Of a stretch of 64,000 nucleotides of DNA, positions 1 through 11,135 are shown one piece after another. Source of the DNA: Rhodamnia argentea (Eukaryota > Streptophyta > Magnoliopsida > Myrtales > Myrtaceae); NCBI RefSeq assembly GCF_020921035.1, contig NC_063155.1, forward strand, positions 24,917,294 through 24,981,293, read 5' to 3'. Both the position numbers and the translations under genes were made by a program. The number at the start of each line of letters is the position of its first letter. Position 1 is the first letter of the stretch. Under the pieces are notes generated by a model. That model searched no databases. It saw only the letters and a list, made by a program, of their open reading frames with translations, and had not been told where the DNA came from.

Positions 1-3
1 AAG

Positions 4-1008
4 ATGCCCGACTTTGAGAAGTATGATGGAACTTCCAACCCGGTTCAGCACGTCCGGATGTACCAGGCAAGAATGAACAAGTATGCGATCAACGGCCCCC
101 TAATGGTCCAGACTTTCCAGGCTAGTTTAAAAGAAGCTGCCATGAAATGGTATACGGACTACGAGATCTACCGGATGGATGATTGGGAGAAGGCAGCTAA
201 TGCTTTCATCAAACATTTTAGCTTTAACTTGGACGTGCTGACCACTAGAGAAGATCTTGAACAGCTTGAGATGAAGAGAGGAGAAACAATCAAGCAGTAT
301 GCTACCAGGTGGAGGAACGTGGCATCTCGGTGAAACCCGGTCCCTCCCGAAAGGGAGCTCATGAAATTGTTTGTTTCCACTCTGCCGCAAGTTATGAGAA
401 CCCGAATTTTGGGATTCGTTGCCACGTCATTCAGCCATCTCATCGCAATGGCTGAAGAAATCGAGAACGGTATGAAGAAAGGCTGGTACGATGATGTCAC
501 CACAACGACTAAGAGGTTTGCGGTAAGGAAAGACAATGAGCCGGCCCCACGGGTCAACATGACCTACAGCCAAAAACCCACGACCCGGACGCCGGTCGTA
601 CGGGTTCCAAATCAGCAGCAGGCCAATTTCGGCGTGCAACGACAAAGAGAGAATCAACGGTCCCCTCGGCGGTTTACCCCTCTACCGGGAACCCCGTCGC
701 AAGTACTCGCGGTTCTACGTAAAATAGGTTTATCGACTTCCGAGCCTCTACGACCCAGTAACACGAGCTCGCCAAGATATGATCCATCAAAGAAATGTGA
801 TTACCACTGCGGGGAGCTTGGACATGACAACGACAGCTGTATCGTGTTGAAGCATCGGATTCAAGATCTTCTTGATTCTAAGGCATTCTCGTTCCAAGGC
901 AACAAACAGCCAAATGTCCAGAATAATCCTTTGCTAGATCATTCGGGTAAAATTAATGCTGTATTCGGGCTGGGAATCAGACAGGTTGGTGCTAGTAAGG
1001 ATGAATGA
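4..1008 (+). pseudogene. Ty3/gypsy gag remnant with in-frame stop
   Basis: Capsid-type polyprotein of an LTR retrotransposon, which would normally package element RNA in cytoplasmic particles. The first segment (4-333) has the retrotransposon gag core: PDFEKYDGTSNP near the start, MKWYTDY, and IKQYATRWRNVASR at its end. The second segment (361-1008) continues in the same frame with the rest of the core and a zinc knuckle CDYHCGELGHDNDSC (Cys-x3-Cys-x4-His-x4-Cys), followed by LKHRIQDLLDS. A single TGA at 331-333 interrupts an otherwise continuous frame, so this is a nonsense-mutated copy. The reading frame closes shortly after the zinc knuckle, and no protease or reverse transcriptase follows. 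Confidence 0.85.
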
Positions 1009-1170
1009 GTCTTCGATATCGCCGGTTGTTTTGATGTTGTAACCATTGCTGCTATATCTGAAGACGGGGCGCATAAGGAGGAACCTTACATGGCGCCTAA
1101 ACCTTCCAAATCATTCATTAATGCCATATGTGATGATCCACTGGAGGATTTAGATTCGGAGAGGAGACAT

Positions 1171-1310
1171 GAGGAGGGAAATAATCGCCTCGTTAGTAGA
1201 GAAAGCGGAAAGATTTGAAGAGGGAAATAACTGCCTCTTCCGTAGGAGGGAGCGAAAAGATTTGAGGAGGGAAATAATCGCCTCGTTCGTAGAGAAAACG
1301 AAAAGATTTG
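1171..1310 (+). repeat. 46-47 bp tandem repeat, three copies
   Basis: Three adjacent copies begin near 1171, 1217 and 1264. Each starts GA(G/A)GAGGGAAATAA and ends in AAAGATTT. They lie in the gypsy internal region just after gag and look like replication-slippage expansion of a purine-rich coding segment. Confidence 0.75.
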
Positions 1311-1401
1311 AGGGCTCCTCCATATCAGAAAAGAAAAAGATGACAGATTGAGTGAGAGATAAGAGTTATTACGGCTTGGAATCAAGGCGACCGGACCAAA
1401 G

Positions 1402-1746
1402 TTGACTGGAAGATCAATACCGGGAAAACCTACCGAGAAAAAGGTACCCGGCCACTTCCCAATCAAGAATACAGGCCATACCAACCTTCCGCTGGTGGTT
1501 CTAGCAGTGCACCGGTTGATCATCCCTACAAGTTCCCGAGCAACGGCGAGCTCAAGCTCAAGGAGTCAGATTGCTTATGGCGAAAACAAAGTGGGAAATG
1601 CGTCGCCGGTGTTAGCAAGTAACAATGCCCAATTCGAGTATCAATTGCTCGAAAAATCAGAAGATTACTTTGATGATGAGCTCACCACCTTGATCGCCCG
1701 GTTCGGAGTCGAAGGACCTCCGCGAGTTGTGATCCGAAGCAAGTGA
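1402..1746 (+). other. Unrecognised 114-codon frame inside the gypsy element
   Basis: An open frame in the internal region of the retrotransposon, rich in Ser, Pro and Thr, ending in an acidic stretch (KSEDYFDDELTTLIARFG). I do not recognise a domain. Its position after gag suggests a decayed linker between gag and the missing pol, not a host gene. It has no nearby promoter or splice context that I can see. Confidence 0.3.
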
Positions 1747-2065
1747 TTATGGATCCTCAAACAACGATCGTTGGTGTATGATCCAAGACAAAATCGATCG
1801 ATCATTGGAATGGCCAGCAAAAGAGGCCCGTAGCAAATCAATTTGTGGACGACGCCCCTGAACGCCCGTAAAGAGAGATTCCGAATAGCCTTACTTGGGA
1901 GAATACGAGTAAAAGGCCAAGCGGGCTCAAAGATGGGTAACTCCGTATCGTCCCAATTGGCTCTCGATCATTTCAAACTCTAAATTATGCCTATTTTATT
2001 CTCGACAGGGGATTGCCAACTGTTTTGAGAACAATATAGCAAAAAGCGAACCAACCGTGGACGCC

Positions 2066-2142
2066 AACATCACCACGGCCTGGTGGTTGGGGGAATGACA
2101 GTGGTCTAAGGCATCCCAGGTTCGATCCCGGGATTTGGCATC
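2066..2142 (+). repeat. tRNA-like / SINE-head-like segment
   Basis: GGTTCGATCCC at 2119-2129 matches the B box (T-arm) of RNA polymerase III promoters, and CCCAGG...CCCGGG around it could form a T-stem. A weak A-box-like TGGTGGTTGGGGG lies about 40 bases upstream. No complete cloverleaf with paired acceptor ends can be drawn, so this is at best a tRNA-derived SINE relic embedded in the gypsy element. Confidence 0.3.
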
Positions 2143-2149
2143 AATGTAC

Positions 2150-4600
2150 AAAGATTAATAAAAACCTTTTTGCTTCGCGATTCAATGCCGATTGAAGCTC
2201 AGCCCGGATGGTTACAAAACCGAAAAGATAACGTCCCGGACATACAATCCGATCCAGATGAATCGATCTTTTCAAATTCAAAGTTTGCAAGGAATACGTA
2301 CAAGGGTAAAGCGGTATCGTTTCAACTCGTTTAGGACATGAGAACGTACATTGATGCTTTCCTTTTTGATTTTTATAGGGGTCACTGCCTTTCCGGATAG
2401 GGAAGTATCCCTTCTCCTGAAAAATTAATGAAATGAGAAATTCCTGGAGCCTTTGACAATCTCATGTCTCAAACTAGATAATGAAGTTTTGCAACTCATT
2501 TGCATGAGCAGGGGCAACTCACAATCCACGCCCTTAAGAATTTTCTTACGTGCTTGCACCAAGATAAAAAGTTGCTGCATTTTATATGCTCGAAAACACT
2601 CATATATTGCATAGTTTGTGCATGATTGTTCCTCATGTTTAATTTACCAACTCTGAATAAGGAACATGAACTACATAAGATACATCAAATGTATGGAATG
2701 GGGCATGACAGGATGATGAAAGGCAATCATTTCCCAAACACGTCCAATTTTTTCAGGCGAGATGAACGGTGGCAAAATTCCGCATTCCCCGAGGTAAAGA
2801 GTTTTCTCGCGAAAGGTACGATAGCCGAAATGACAGAGGCATTCAGTTCTCTATCCCAAACACTACAGGTGATCCATTGATTACCCCTTTTGAGCGGTGA
2901 TTTCATTTCTTTACCCCTGTCAAGAACCACCCCACATCGGGGTCCAGACGATTTAATTCTAGCAGCAACACGAGGTAAATGGTTAGAAATTTTCTTGCTC
3001 GGACTAACATTAATCTTCGGGTGTTTCTTTGCATTTATACTCGAATTTTAATTCAAGTGCCTTAGGATGATGAAGAGCATTCACTTCTCTATCCTATACA
3101 CTTCATTCTTTGCATAGCCCACTTGAGCCTGCAAATTCATTTCTTAAACCCCTGTTGGTGATCATTTGCTCATTCCAAAGGCGAAGATAGCATTTTCCCA
3201 AGGATTAGAATTGGAGATGGTCGAGTCAACAGAGAATTCCCGAATGATCATTATGCTTGTTGTAATTCCTGGTTCAAAATCATGGGATTGTAAAAAAAAA
3301 GGAGAGGCAAACTCAGCTTAAAGGAGAAGGGCCTGCTCTCGAAAAAAAAAAAAAATGAGAGTTAGGAGTAAGAAAAGCAAAGGCTGATCTCATATGAAAA
3401 TTTCAAGCATAGGAAAAGCAAAGTGCCTACCAAAAGTAAGGCCAATGCACATTCATTTGTAAAGTACTTCTGAATTTTGAATGTACATTTTTGCATGTTA
3501 AGTTGTAAATTCCATGTACATGTTTGCATTGTGTCTCTTGCAAATCCTTGACAGACACTTGTTATGAAGAAGACTCCCCAAGAAATCGGTTTGTAAAGTG
3601 CAATTTTCAGTAGAAAACTACCATCCCTCATTCAATGATGGTATTCTTTCTCAAGACATTTCCGGAAGACCAAGATCGGTGACTAGTCGACGATGATCAC
3701 CAACGTCAAGCCCCTTCTCATTTAATTTCTGAGCCAAAACGAGCCTTTTCGTTCCTCGGTCCCCAATCCTAGCCTACGTTATAACCCTCCAAAGTCTCTT
3801 CTGATTAGGGCACTTGAGTTAACGTAGAGTTAAATGATTTTAAGCATCACTCGAAGAAGTTCGAGCAAGATTATTTCTCTCTCATTTTTGCAGGATTCTT
3901 GACTTGTAAATCCGGAGCAAATGATGAAGAAATTCATTTCAGCAGCCTTGACTCAACTGGAGTCCCCTTTGTAAACCTTTGACCTAGCTCTCATTACGGT
4001 CCTAATCAAGACCTCCGGATCGACTCGGTCGTATCAATTGCGAGATTACTTGGATCCTTATCGAATGCGATGATGGAAAGATTGAGTGATTTCTCTTGAA
4101 TCCTCGGGCAGACGGGATAAATAGCTTTTCTCGAGAGTGAGAGAAAGCCCTTTCGGACCGAAGTCCCCCCATTCAGCTCACATTCGAGGTATTCGTAATG
4201 TGAGAACCTCCCTGGACAAAATTGGTAATGCAAACTTGACAGGATGGTTATGCATGAACCATAGTATGAGTGATTGCATTATACTCATTGTTGAATATGT
4301 TTGTGTGTGTTACCTCTGACATTCTATGATAGGTAATACATTCCCGATGTTCGAGTTCCCTCCCAAGGTCTCGAAATTCATCCAAGGATTATTGAATGAG
4401 CAAGTTTTGTTGGCAAATGCCTACCAGGTACGATCTGACAATTTGCTTCGTTCCTTGATTAATCGTTTGGAGAACCCAGGTAAGTTTTTCGAACCCCTTT
4501 TCAAATTAACAACTCTTCTCATGATAGTTGTTATGATTCAATTCGAGGCAATATGCCCCTTTTGTACTTATCGATTCCATTCGATGGTGCTCCTATCAAA
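2150..4600 (+). other. Non-coding gypsy internal spacer
   Basis: No reading frame of interest. The text has phrases such as TTTCTTTACCCCTGTCAAGAACC and CCCCACATCGGGGTC, which I associate with the stretch downstream of integrase in Tat-type plant gypsy elements. If so, the deletion junction that removed pol lies upstream of about 2600. Several short A-runs (3290-3360) are present. I see no host gene here. Confidence 0.45.
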
Positions 4601-4639
4601 TATTGTTCAATTCGGGCAATATGCCTCTTCCGTCAAGTC

Positions 4640-5400
4640 GTGTAGACATATGCACTAGCGATCTTGACATCTTATCAAATCATAACGACGTAGCTCTTAT
4701 GGTTTCAATCTCGGGACGTGAAGACATATGCACTGGCGATCTTGACATCTTATCAAATCATAACGACGTAGCTCTTATGGTTTCAATCTCAAGTCGTGTA
4801 GACATATGCACTGGCGATCTTGACATCTTATCAAATCATAACGACGTAGCTCTTATGGTTTCAATCTCGGGACGTGAAGACATATGCACTTTGGCGATCT
4901 TGACATCTTATCAAATCATAACGACGTAGCTCTTATGGTTTCAATCTCGGGACGTGAAGACATATGCACTCGGCGATCTTGACATCTTATCAAATCATAA
5001 CGACGTAGCTCTTATGGTTTCAATCTCGGGACGTGAAGACATATGCACCGGCGATCTTGACATCTCTTCAAATCATAACGACGTAGCTCTTATGATTTCA
5101 GTATCGAATCACGAAGACGTATGCACCGGGTGATCTTGACCTTTAGTCGGCTCATAATGACATAGCTCTTATGATTTTCGGCTCCTTTATCAAATCATGA
5201 AAACATAAGCACCCATATTTTTGATCCAAACCAAATCATAACGACGTAGCTCTTATGATTTTGGTTCCCCTTTATCGAATCGTGAAGACATATGCACTTG
5301 GCGATTTCGACATTTAATCAACTCACAACGACGTAGCTCTTGTGAACTTGATCCCACTTCTTTCGACTCACAACGACGTAGCTCTTGTGATCTCAAACGA
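4640..5400 (+). repeat. 78-bp tandem array upstream of the 3' LTR
   Basis: The phrase GACATATGCAC recurs with its C at 4647, 4725, 4803, 4881, 4961, 5040 and 5118, giving spacings of 78, 78, 78, 80, 79 and 78 bases. Each unit carries TCTTGACATCTTATCAAATC and AACGACGTAGCTCTTATG. The first six units are nearly identical. Copies from about 5100 to 5400 are progressively diverged and shortened to the ACGACGTAGCTCTT core. Because 78 is a multiple of three, a 26-residue repeat stays open in one frame over 4603-4929, but indels of one or two bases break it afterwards. Arrays at this position are known in Tat/Ogre-type elements. Confidence 0.9.
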
Positions 5401-5745
5401 CACACATATCTTGCGCTGTCTTGCATTAGGGAGAAGTCTCGATAACGAGATAGGCCAAATACCTTAAAATCCTTGCATCTCGCAAAAAGAAACTTGGAAA
5501 TTAAGAGAACCATTAGCTTACGAGAAATTTGGTAAAACAGGTATTCTTGTATGCGATCCATGTGCATGTTTCTCTAACATGGAAAAGAGGAATTATGACA
5601 CATGTTATTTGAGTCTTGCATATCATGCATCACTTCATTACATTAAAAAAAAATGGGATTAAAACTCCCGCCAAAAAAGTTCATCCATAATTTGCACTAT
5701 CAAAATTTAGGATTCAATTTTGTCTTTGAGCGGAACCTCTACGAG

Positions 5746-5767
5746 CCTCCACTCAAAGAGGGGCAGC
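5746..5767 (+). other. Polypurine tract of the gypsy element
   Basis: The purine-rich run AAGAGGGGCAGC immediately precedes the TGTTGACGCC start of the LTR. This is the expected position for the plus-strand primer of reverse transcription. Confidence 0.6.
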
Positions 5768-5950
5768 TGTTGACGCCTAAATTTTGATTAATCTATTTTT
5801 TGCATAAAAATTATAAAAAAATCATCTCACATATTTATTTTTAGCGTACATTGCATTGGCATATAATCGGGCAAGCAGAACACTTAATTTAGCATGCGTC
5901 TAGACTAGGCACGGGATGGAAAAATACACCGAGAAGATTTGAAACTTCAA

Positions 5951-6028
5951 GGACTGTATTGCAAATACTTAAAATTTCGGGGACTGTATTGCAAATACTT
6001 GGAACTTCAGGGACTGTATTGCAAATAC
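5951..6028 (+). repeat. 30-bp repeat in LTR U3, three copies
   Basis: GGACTGTATTGCAAATAC occurs at 5951, 5981 and 6011. Repeats upstream of the TATA box in U3 are often enhancer-like; that role is inferred only. They are followed by a GAAGATGAAGAAGGG-type purine stretch to about 6250. Confidence 0.85.
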
Positions 6029-6259
6029 CAAAAGAAGATGAAGAAGGGAAGATGATGAAGGGAAGATAATGAAAAGAAGATGAAGAAGGGAAGATGATGA
6101 AGGGAAGATAATGAAGGGAAGATGAAAATGGAAGGTGAAGAAATGAAGATGAAGAAGGGAAGATGAAAATGGAAGGTGAAGAAATGAAGATGAAGAAGAG
6201 AAGATGAAGATGGAAGGTGAAGAAATGAAGGTGAAGAATGAAGGATGAAGAACTTTGCC

Positions 6260-6266
6260 TATAAAA
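6260..6266 (+). promoter_or_regulatory. LTR TATA box
   Basis: TATAAAA within GCCTATAAAAGAGAG, about 490 bases into the LTR and downstream of the U3 repeats. It probably sets the start of the retrotransposon transcript. The related solo LTR has the equivalent motif, reversed, at 49657-49663. Confidence 0.6.
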
Positions 6267-7424
6267 GAGAGAGCTCTTGAGAAGAGTTTTAGAAGGGGGA
6301 AGTGGAAGAGAATTGAGAGAGAGAGTAGAAGAGAATTGAGAGAGTTTTTTAGGAAGAGTGGAAGAGAATTGAGAGAGTTTTGAGAGAGTTTTTGAGAGGA
6401 ATTTTTAGAGAGGAAAAAGAGAGTTCTTGAGAAAAATCAGAAGAGAAAATTCGAGAGTGAAGAAAAGTGTTTTAATCGAGCATCATCTTCGACGAGTCCC
6501 GACACATATTTCGCCTCTCGCCACCCAACAACGCCATTGCTTGCCATTTTCGACGACGGCCGCGTTCTTCCAGCTCCGAGATCTTGAAGGAAACTATAAC
6601 GTGTATGTGAGTAAGATTTTGTGTAATAGAAGGTAATCCTTTCCATCTCGATCTACAAAAATGTAATCGTTTGGTTTGAACATTTGTTTGTTTATTTTAG
6701 ACATGCCACGTGTTCCAAATTTTAGCATTATTACATGTTAATTTATTTTTTATAAATACTCGTGACTGGCTGCGTTTTCTTTCTTTCTAAATCACCAATG
6801 GTGTATATCGTACAAAGTTCAATATTTTACATCCCCATAAAAAAGAAGAAAAAACCAAAAAAATTGCATCTTTGAATTTCAAGTAAAATCCATCAAAATT
6901 GCCAAATCAAATATTTTTCATGAAAATGGTACCGAAAGGGCGTTAGAGTAATCTAGCGTAACCAAATCCCCGAATTCAAAATCTCTGGTTCGCGGAAATA
7001 AGATAGTATTCTCCCGCTATTTTATTTAGGTTTCTAATCAACCTACCGAAAATGATTAGTGGCGACTCCAAATTCAAAACACATTGCATGTTAATTATTT
7101 GAACCTTAAGTTGCGATTTGGTATGGACTTGGGAGAGTCCGAGTTAGGTTAATTAATTAACCTGATAATCCATTTGCCCGAAAATAAACCCGTTTATTTT
7201 TTGAAGGTCGCGACAATCATTTAGACAAGCTCAAAAAGAGGAAAAGACAAACTTATCGTGTTATGTAAAAAATACACCGGCAATATTTTAGACAAAAATC
7301 CACATGAAATTTAATCATCTTTCATAAACATGTTCTTCTCATTTAACCTTTTCCACTTTCCAAGCAAATCATATTCTAATGCTGCATATTTCCTTCACCT
7401 CTTTTCGGTCAAAGGACAATACAA

Positions 7425-7830
7425 TTGCCAAAACTTGTGTACGGCGCTCACTTTAGTGCCAAAACTTTCAAAACGATCACTTAAATGTCAATTTTTTTTA
7501 AAAAAATGATCACTTAAGTGCTAAATTTGTTTTAAAATGATCACTTCAATGCCAGCTTCAATTTGAGCGATGTGGCTCGTCGGAAATCCGACGTGACCTA
7601 ATTTTTTTTATTAATATTTGATTTGACGTGGCTCGTCGAAACCGGCACTAAAGTGAGTATTTTTAAAAAAAATTGACACTTAAATGATTGTTTAAAAAAA
7701 ATGACACTTAAGCGATCATTTTGAAAGTTTTGGCATTGAAGTGATCATTTTTCAAAAAAATTGACACTTAAGTGATCGTTTTGAAAGCTTTAACACCAAA
7801 ATAAACGTCATACATAAATTTTAGTATTTA
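7425..7830. repeat. MITE-like inverted-repeat element
   Basis: The left arm (about 7428-7530, containing CAAAACGATCACTTAAATGTC) is mirrored by the right arm (about 7730-7825), whose reverse complement contains CAAAACGATCACTTAAGTGTC. Similarity extends over about 70 bases at each end, with further internal copies of the ATCACTTAAGTG motif. There is no coding capacity. I could not identify a TSD, so the ends are approximate. Confidence 0.65.
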
Positions 7831-8493
7831 TAGTATACTTAAGCCTCTCTTTTCTCATTAACTACACTTTTTATGCATAGATTTTCTGGCGCCCCCACTA
7901 ATTTTTCTCTGCAAACAGATACGGTTAGAAACTGCACATGCTTTATGGAGAGGGGCCAGAGGACTCAGCTTTTATTTAAGAAGCGACGATTCTCGCCTTC
8001 CTATGGGCACGGATAATGATAAAGCACATTTAACTGTTAACTCCCGGTTCTTGCTCCATTTCTCTTCTTTTGATGATCAAGAACAGTGTTTCCAGAATTC
8101 AGATGTATCCTGAATGATTTGTCTCCTCTCGCTCCCACGGGCGTCTGGAAACCCTAGAAAAGAAAAAGCCTGCCCAACGTAGTGGATCACACTTCTGTAT
8201 GCCCTCTCTGGTATTAATCAGCGCATGCGCCCTGTAATGGAGCCAATAGAGAGAATCGAAACCCTAGGTACGCAGGCTTGCATGCCAAGGTCAACCCACC
8301 ATGCTAGTTCACACTTCTTCTTTGCTGTGTTGTCTTGTCAACCTCATGGAATTCTTTTAGGGATGCGCTCCTGCAACCAGTCCCGGAGAGATCTTCTCGT
8401 CTCGGTTTGCTCGAACTTAAACTTGGGGAAGAACAACAGTTTGCGGTTACTGTTCAGGAGCACTGGGCAACTGTGTCTTTAGCTTAGAGATTC
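7831..8493. other. Intergenic, no gene seen
   Basis: Mixed-composition sequence with a short 85-codon frame (8225-8482) that has no recognisable domain, splice context or codon bias. Nothing else supported. Confidence 0.5.
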
Positions 8494-8680
8494 GGATCCC
8501 CTAATATTGGGGGCCAAGTTAGGGGTGACATAACCTCTCATTGAGCCATCCATTTTTCATCGGACGGTCAACAATCAATCGCGTCAATTAAAAATTAATT
8601 ATTAACCGTTCGATGGGAAATGGACGGCCCGATGAGAGATTATGTCACTCCTAACATAGATTCTCAATGTTAGGAGATCC
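8494..8680. repeat. Foldback MITE, near-perfect hairpin
   Basis: The 187-bp sequence is an imperfect palindrome. The left arm starts GGATCCCCTAATATTGG, and the reverse complement of the right arm starts GGATCTCCTAACATTG. The arms share GTGACATAA(C/T)CTCTCAT and CGTC/GGTC-type motifs and meet at an AT-rich loop near 8590. It is typical of foldback MITEs and would make a long hairpin if transcribed. Confidence 0.8.
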
Positions 8681-9699
8681 TTTTCCTTTGCTTGGACCCA
8701 AATCTCAACGGGGGAGATGTCCAAGGCAAGGCCTTCATCCCTTCTCCCACTTAATGGTATTCTTCGGCTCGTGTTCATGGATCAGAGACAAATCACTTTT
8801 CAGTGGACCTTATCCGTGCATGATTTGATGTGCTGGGAATTCATGTCCTGAAAAAGTGTTTGTGTGTTGTGAAATCACAAAATTGCCGTTTTCATTACCC
8901 TTTTATCTTTCAAAATTATTCAAAAATATCACCGATCTGTACTCAAGATGAAATCGCTTAGTGTCAGCTAGAGCAACATGTACACTTTAGGACGTCCAAC
9001 GAATGATGATTATATAACCATCGATTTTGATAATCTGTTGGTCCAACTGTATATAAGAAAAAGTACAAAAGCTCTAGCAAACCGAACCACTTTACAATGA
9101 ACAGTGTGGGGAAACGTCCTTATTGGAGGATCTAGGAGGTTTTAATGCCTCTTCACGAGGACTTGCTATGACAGCTAAGTATAATTCCATTCCATCGATC
9201 TAAAAGACCGATAGTAATTTTTTTATATTAGAATGAAAAGAGCACTGATGTTTTTTTTAAAGATATTTAGAGCAACTCCTATATCTCTCGTGATTATGCA
9301 TATATCCTTAAGATTCTTTATATCGTCAACCGTGCGTATCACAATTGATCGTTCTTGATTTAATTATTTTATGTGATTATATATATGATAAAGTCATAGA
9401 TGTGCTCGTGCACTTTTCGTAGATACATCCACTATTTTTTTTTTGGCAAAATCTACAATTTTAATTCCACATATTTTTATTCTCGTTTTCCTTGTCATCT
9501 TCTTTTCAATAACTACTAATATCCTCTCTCCTCTTAAGGTCATTTTTCAACATTGTCCGTCTTGTCTTTCTCAAAGTATTTCCGACTTTTAAGAGAATGA
9601 GGATTTAAGTTTAGGATTTTGCGGGCCGCATTATATATCTGCATGTTTTACTCTTAGGCTAGAGTTCGACTTACGCGTGATGAGGAGTGTTGAAATATC
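8681..9699. other. AT-rich intergenic, no gene seen
   Basis: No credible reading frame, RNA gene or repeat boundary detected. Contains scattered T-runs. Confidence 0.5.
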
Positions 9700-10347
9700 T
9701 AAATATCAAAATCACATTTTCATCTAATAACTTAAGCTCTTAGAAAAACTGGCAACAGTTTTACAAAATCTTTCAATCACTAGATGTGAACTCGCGCCGC
9801 ACGGGTTTATCGTTCAAAAAGAACTATGAAACATCTAAGTATATTTTGGAGCAATTAATAAGTTTACTTGTGTTAATGAATCGTCGGATAATTAAAGTCG
9901 TACACATAAGTAGACTATTATATTTTGGAACAATTAAAAAGTATAAGAATCAATTTAAATGGTCTATCATAATTTTATATTTCGACAAGATAATTTCCAT
10001 AGACTTATCACCAAAAAATCCATTGACACTTTTGTTTACCAATTGTTTAATACAAAAAAAAATGTGGAAAAAATCATAACAAATGCTCCATGGTGAGTGA
10101 TAAATACAGGCTTAGATGGCGCTTTGGTGGACCACTTTTACGTGGAGAATGCAACAAAATTGATTCTTGAATAAAATAGGTATGCATTCTCCCCATGCGA
10201 CCGTTGTGAGATTTTATGGAATCAAGACCGACTATTCTAAAAATTTAAGCTGTATATTTGAACTCAAGATCTTGTGCTCTGTTATCACGTGAGATTTTAT
10301 AATATCACTATCAATTATTCTAAAAACTTAAGCTGTTAGATGAAAAG
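9700..10347. repeat. Inverted-repeat element around a 97-codon frame
   Basis: TTTTCATCTAATAACTTAAGC near 9717-9737 is inverted near 10325-10347 (CTTAAGCTGTTAGATGAAA). The similarity continues inward for about 60 bases through a TTAGAA...AAAATCT block. The right side carries two tandem versions of this block (about 10200-10270 and 10285-10347). The enclosed 97-codon, AT-rich frame (9786-10079) has no recognisable domain and is probably not a gene. A degraded TIR element is the simplest reading. Confidence 0.5.
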
Positions 10348-11135
10348 TGTTAGCGGTCTGCTCTAGGAACTAATCAAGGTTGATACTCTAACATTAGTTA
10401 TGGATTAGGGATGTCGAAAAACGACATTCACTATACTTAGGTAGTCATAATGTGTTGTTAGAGACCGCTTAGGACTTGTGGGTCAAAAAAGATTTTGAAC
10501 ACACTACTAATGTTTAGTGAACCTACGGGATCGTACACAATAGCGAACCGAGTTCATATTTTCTGTGCACCTTGATCTACTTAAGAAGTAGATTTTAATT
10601 TGTTCTTCTATTCTAAATATTTACACGATCGTGCATGTTATGAAATAACGATTAAACACACCATTGGAATAGACGGTTTGGCGGGCCCGAATGGCCCGGC
10701 CTCTCTTCTTTTGTTACGCGTAAATATTGAGGCTATATATATCCAATTATAATCCCTTGAGACAGTGAAAAAAACCCTAGAGACACCTCATAATATTAAG
10801 AAGGTCATATTCCGAAGGAGAAAAGGACAGAGAATCGTTCTCTATTCTTAGATCTTTGAGAGAGTCTCAAAGATCAAAGGCAATCAAGCAAGAGGAGCTC
10901 CAAGATCCGTAAGCTAGCACTTGGATCGTTGGAGACTTCAATTCGTGTGTGTGGATACTAGTAAAGGCGCAACACTTGGGGCGCTAATCCGCACACAACC
11001 GATTGTCAATTTATCTTCGATCTGCAAAAGGTACGTCTTGAACTCCTATTGATTTCAATATACGCATGGATTTTGTCTAGGATTTCGGTTTATAAATAAA
11101 TTCCGTTGCGTTTTGACAATCTCGAAACCCCTTCA
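10348..11135 (+). repeat. Copia-type LTR, probably solo
   Basis: Begins TGTTAGCGGTCTG and includes GTGAACCTACGGGATCGTACACAA-type text, a TATA box in GGCTATATATATCC (about 10731) and a 3' segment (GTTTATAAATAAATTCCGTTGCG) typical of the U5 end of copia LTRs. No primer-binding site or coding region follows. Candidate 5-bp flanks AAAAG and AAAAT differ at one base, so the 3' end is uncertain. Confidence 0.42.

Larger units (their letters stand above)
1..7215 (+). mobile_element. Ty3/gypsy retrotransposon, 3' part, pol missing
   Basis: A gag remnant at the left edge, a polypurine tract and a TG...CA long terminal repeat at 5768-7215 share one orientation, so this is the 3' portion of one LTR retrotransposon whose 5' LTR lies outside the window. 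No protease, reverse transcriptase, RNase H or integrase reading frame is visible between gag and the LTR. The copy is therefore internally deleted or a non-autonomous gag-only type. The gag style (zinc knuckle followed by KHRIQDLLDS) resembles the plant Tat/Ogre branch, which is an inference from memory. Five bases after the LTR (ATCAT) would be the target duplication, but the left partner is not available. Confidence 0.75.
5768..7215 (+). repeat. 3' long terminal repeat of the gypsy element
   Basis: Starts TGTTGACGCCTAAATTTT and ends GGTCGCGACA (1448 bp, TG...CA). It contains three 30-bp repeats, a purine-rich stretch, a TATA box and a conserved 3' segment (about 6950-7215) that is also present, inverted, at the left end of the solo LTR at 47412-50191. 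That independent copy supports both the boundaries and the family assignment. Confidence 0.8.

Noticed and set aside
2066..2142. Possible tRNA gene from the GGTTCGATCCC B box
   Set aside because: No paired acceptor stem, D-arm or anticodon arm can be drawn, so it is kept only as a SINE-like relic.
4640..5400. Regularly spaced repeat that could suggest a CRISPR array
   Set aside because: The whole 78-bp unit is repeated with no unique spacers, and it lies inside a plant retrotransposon.
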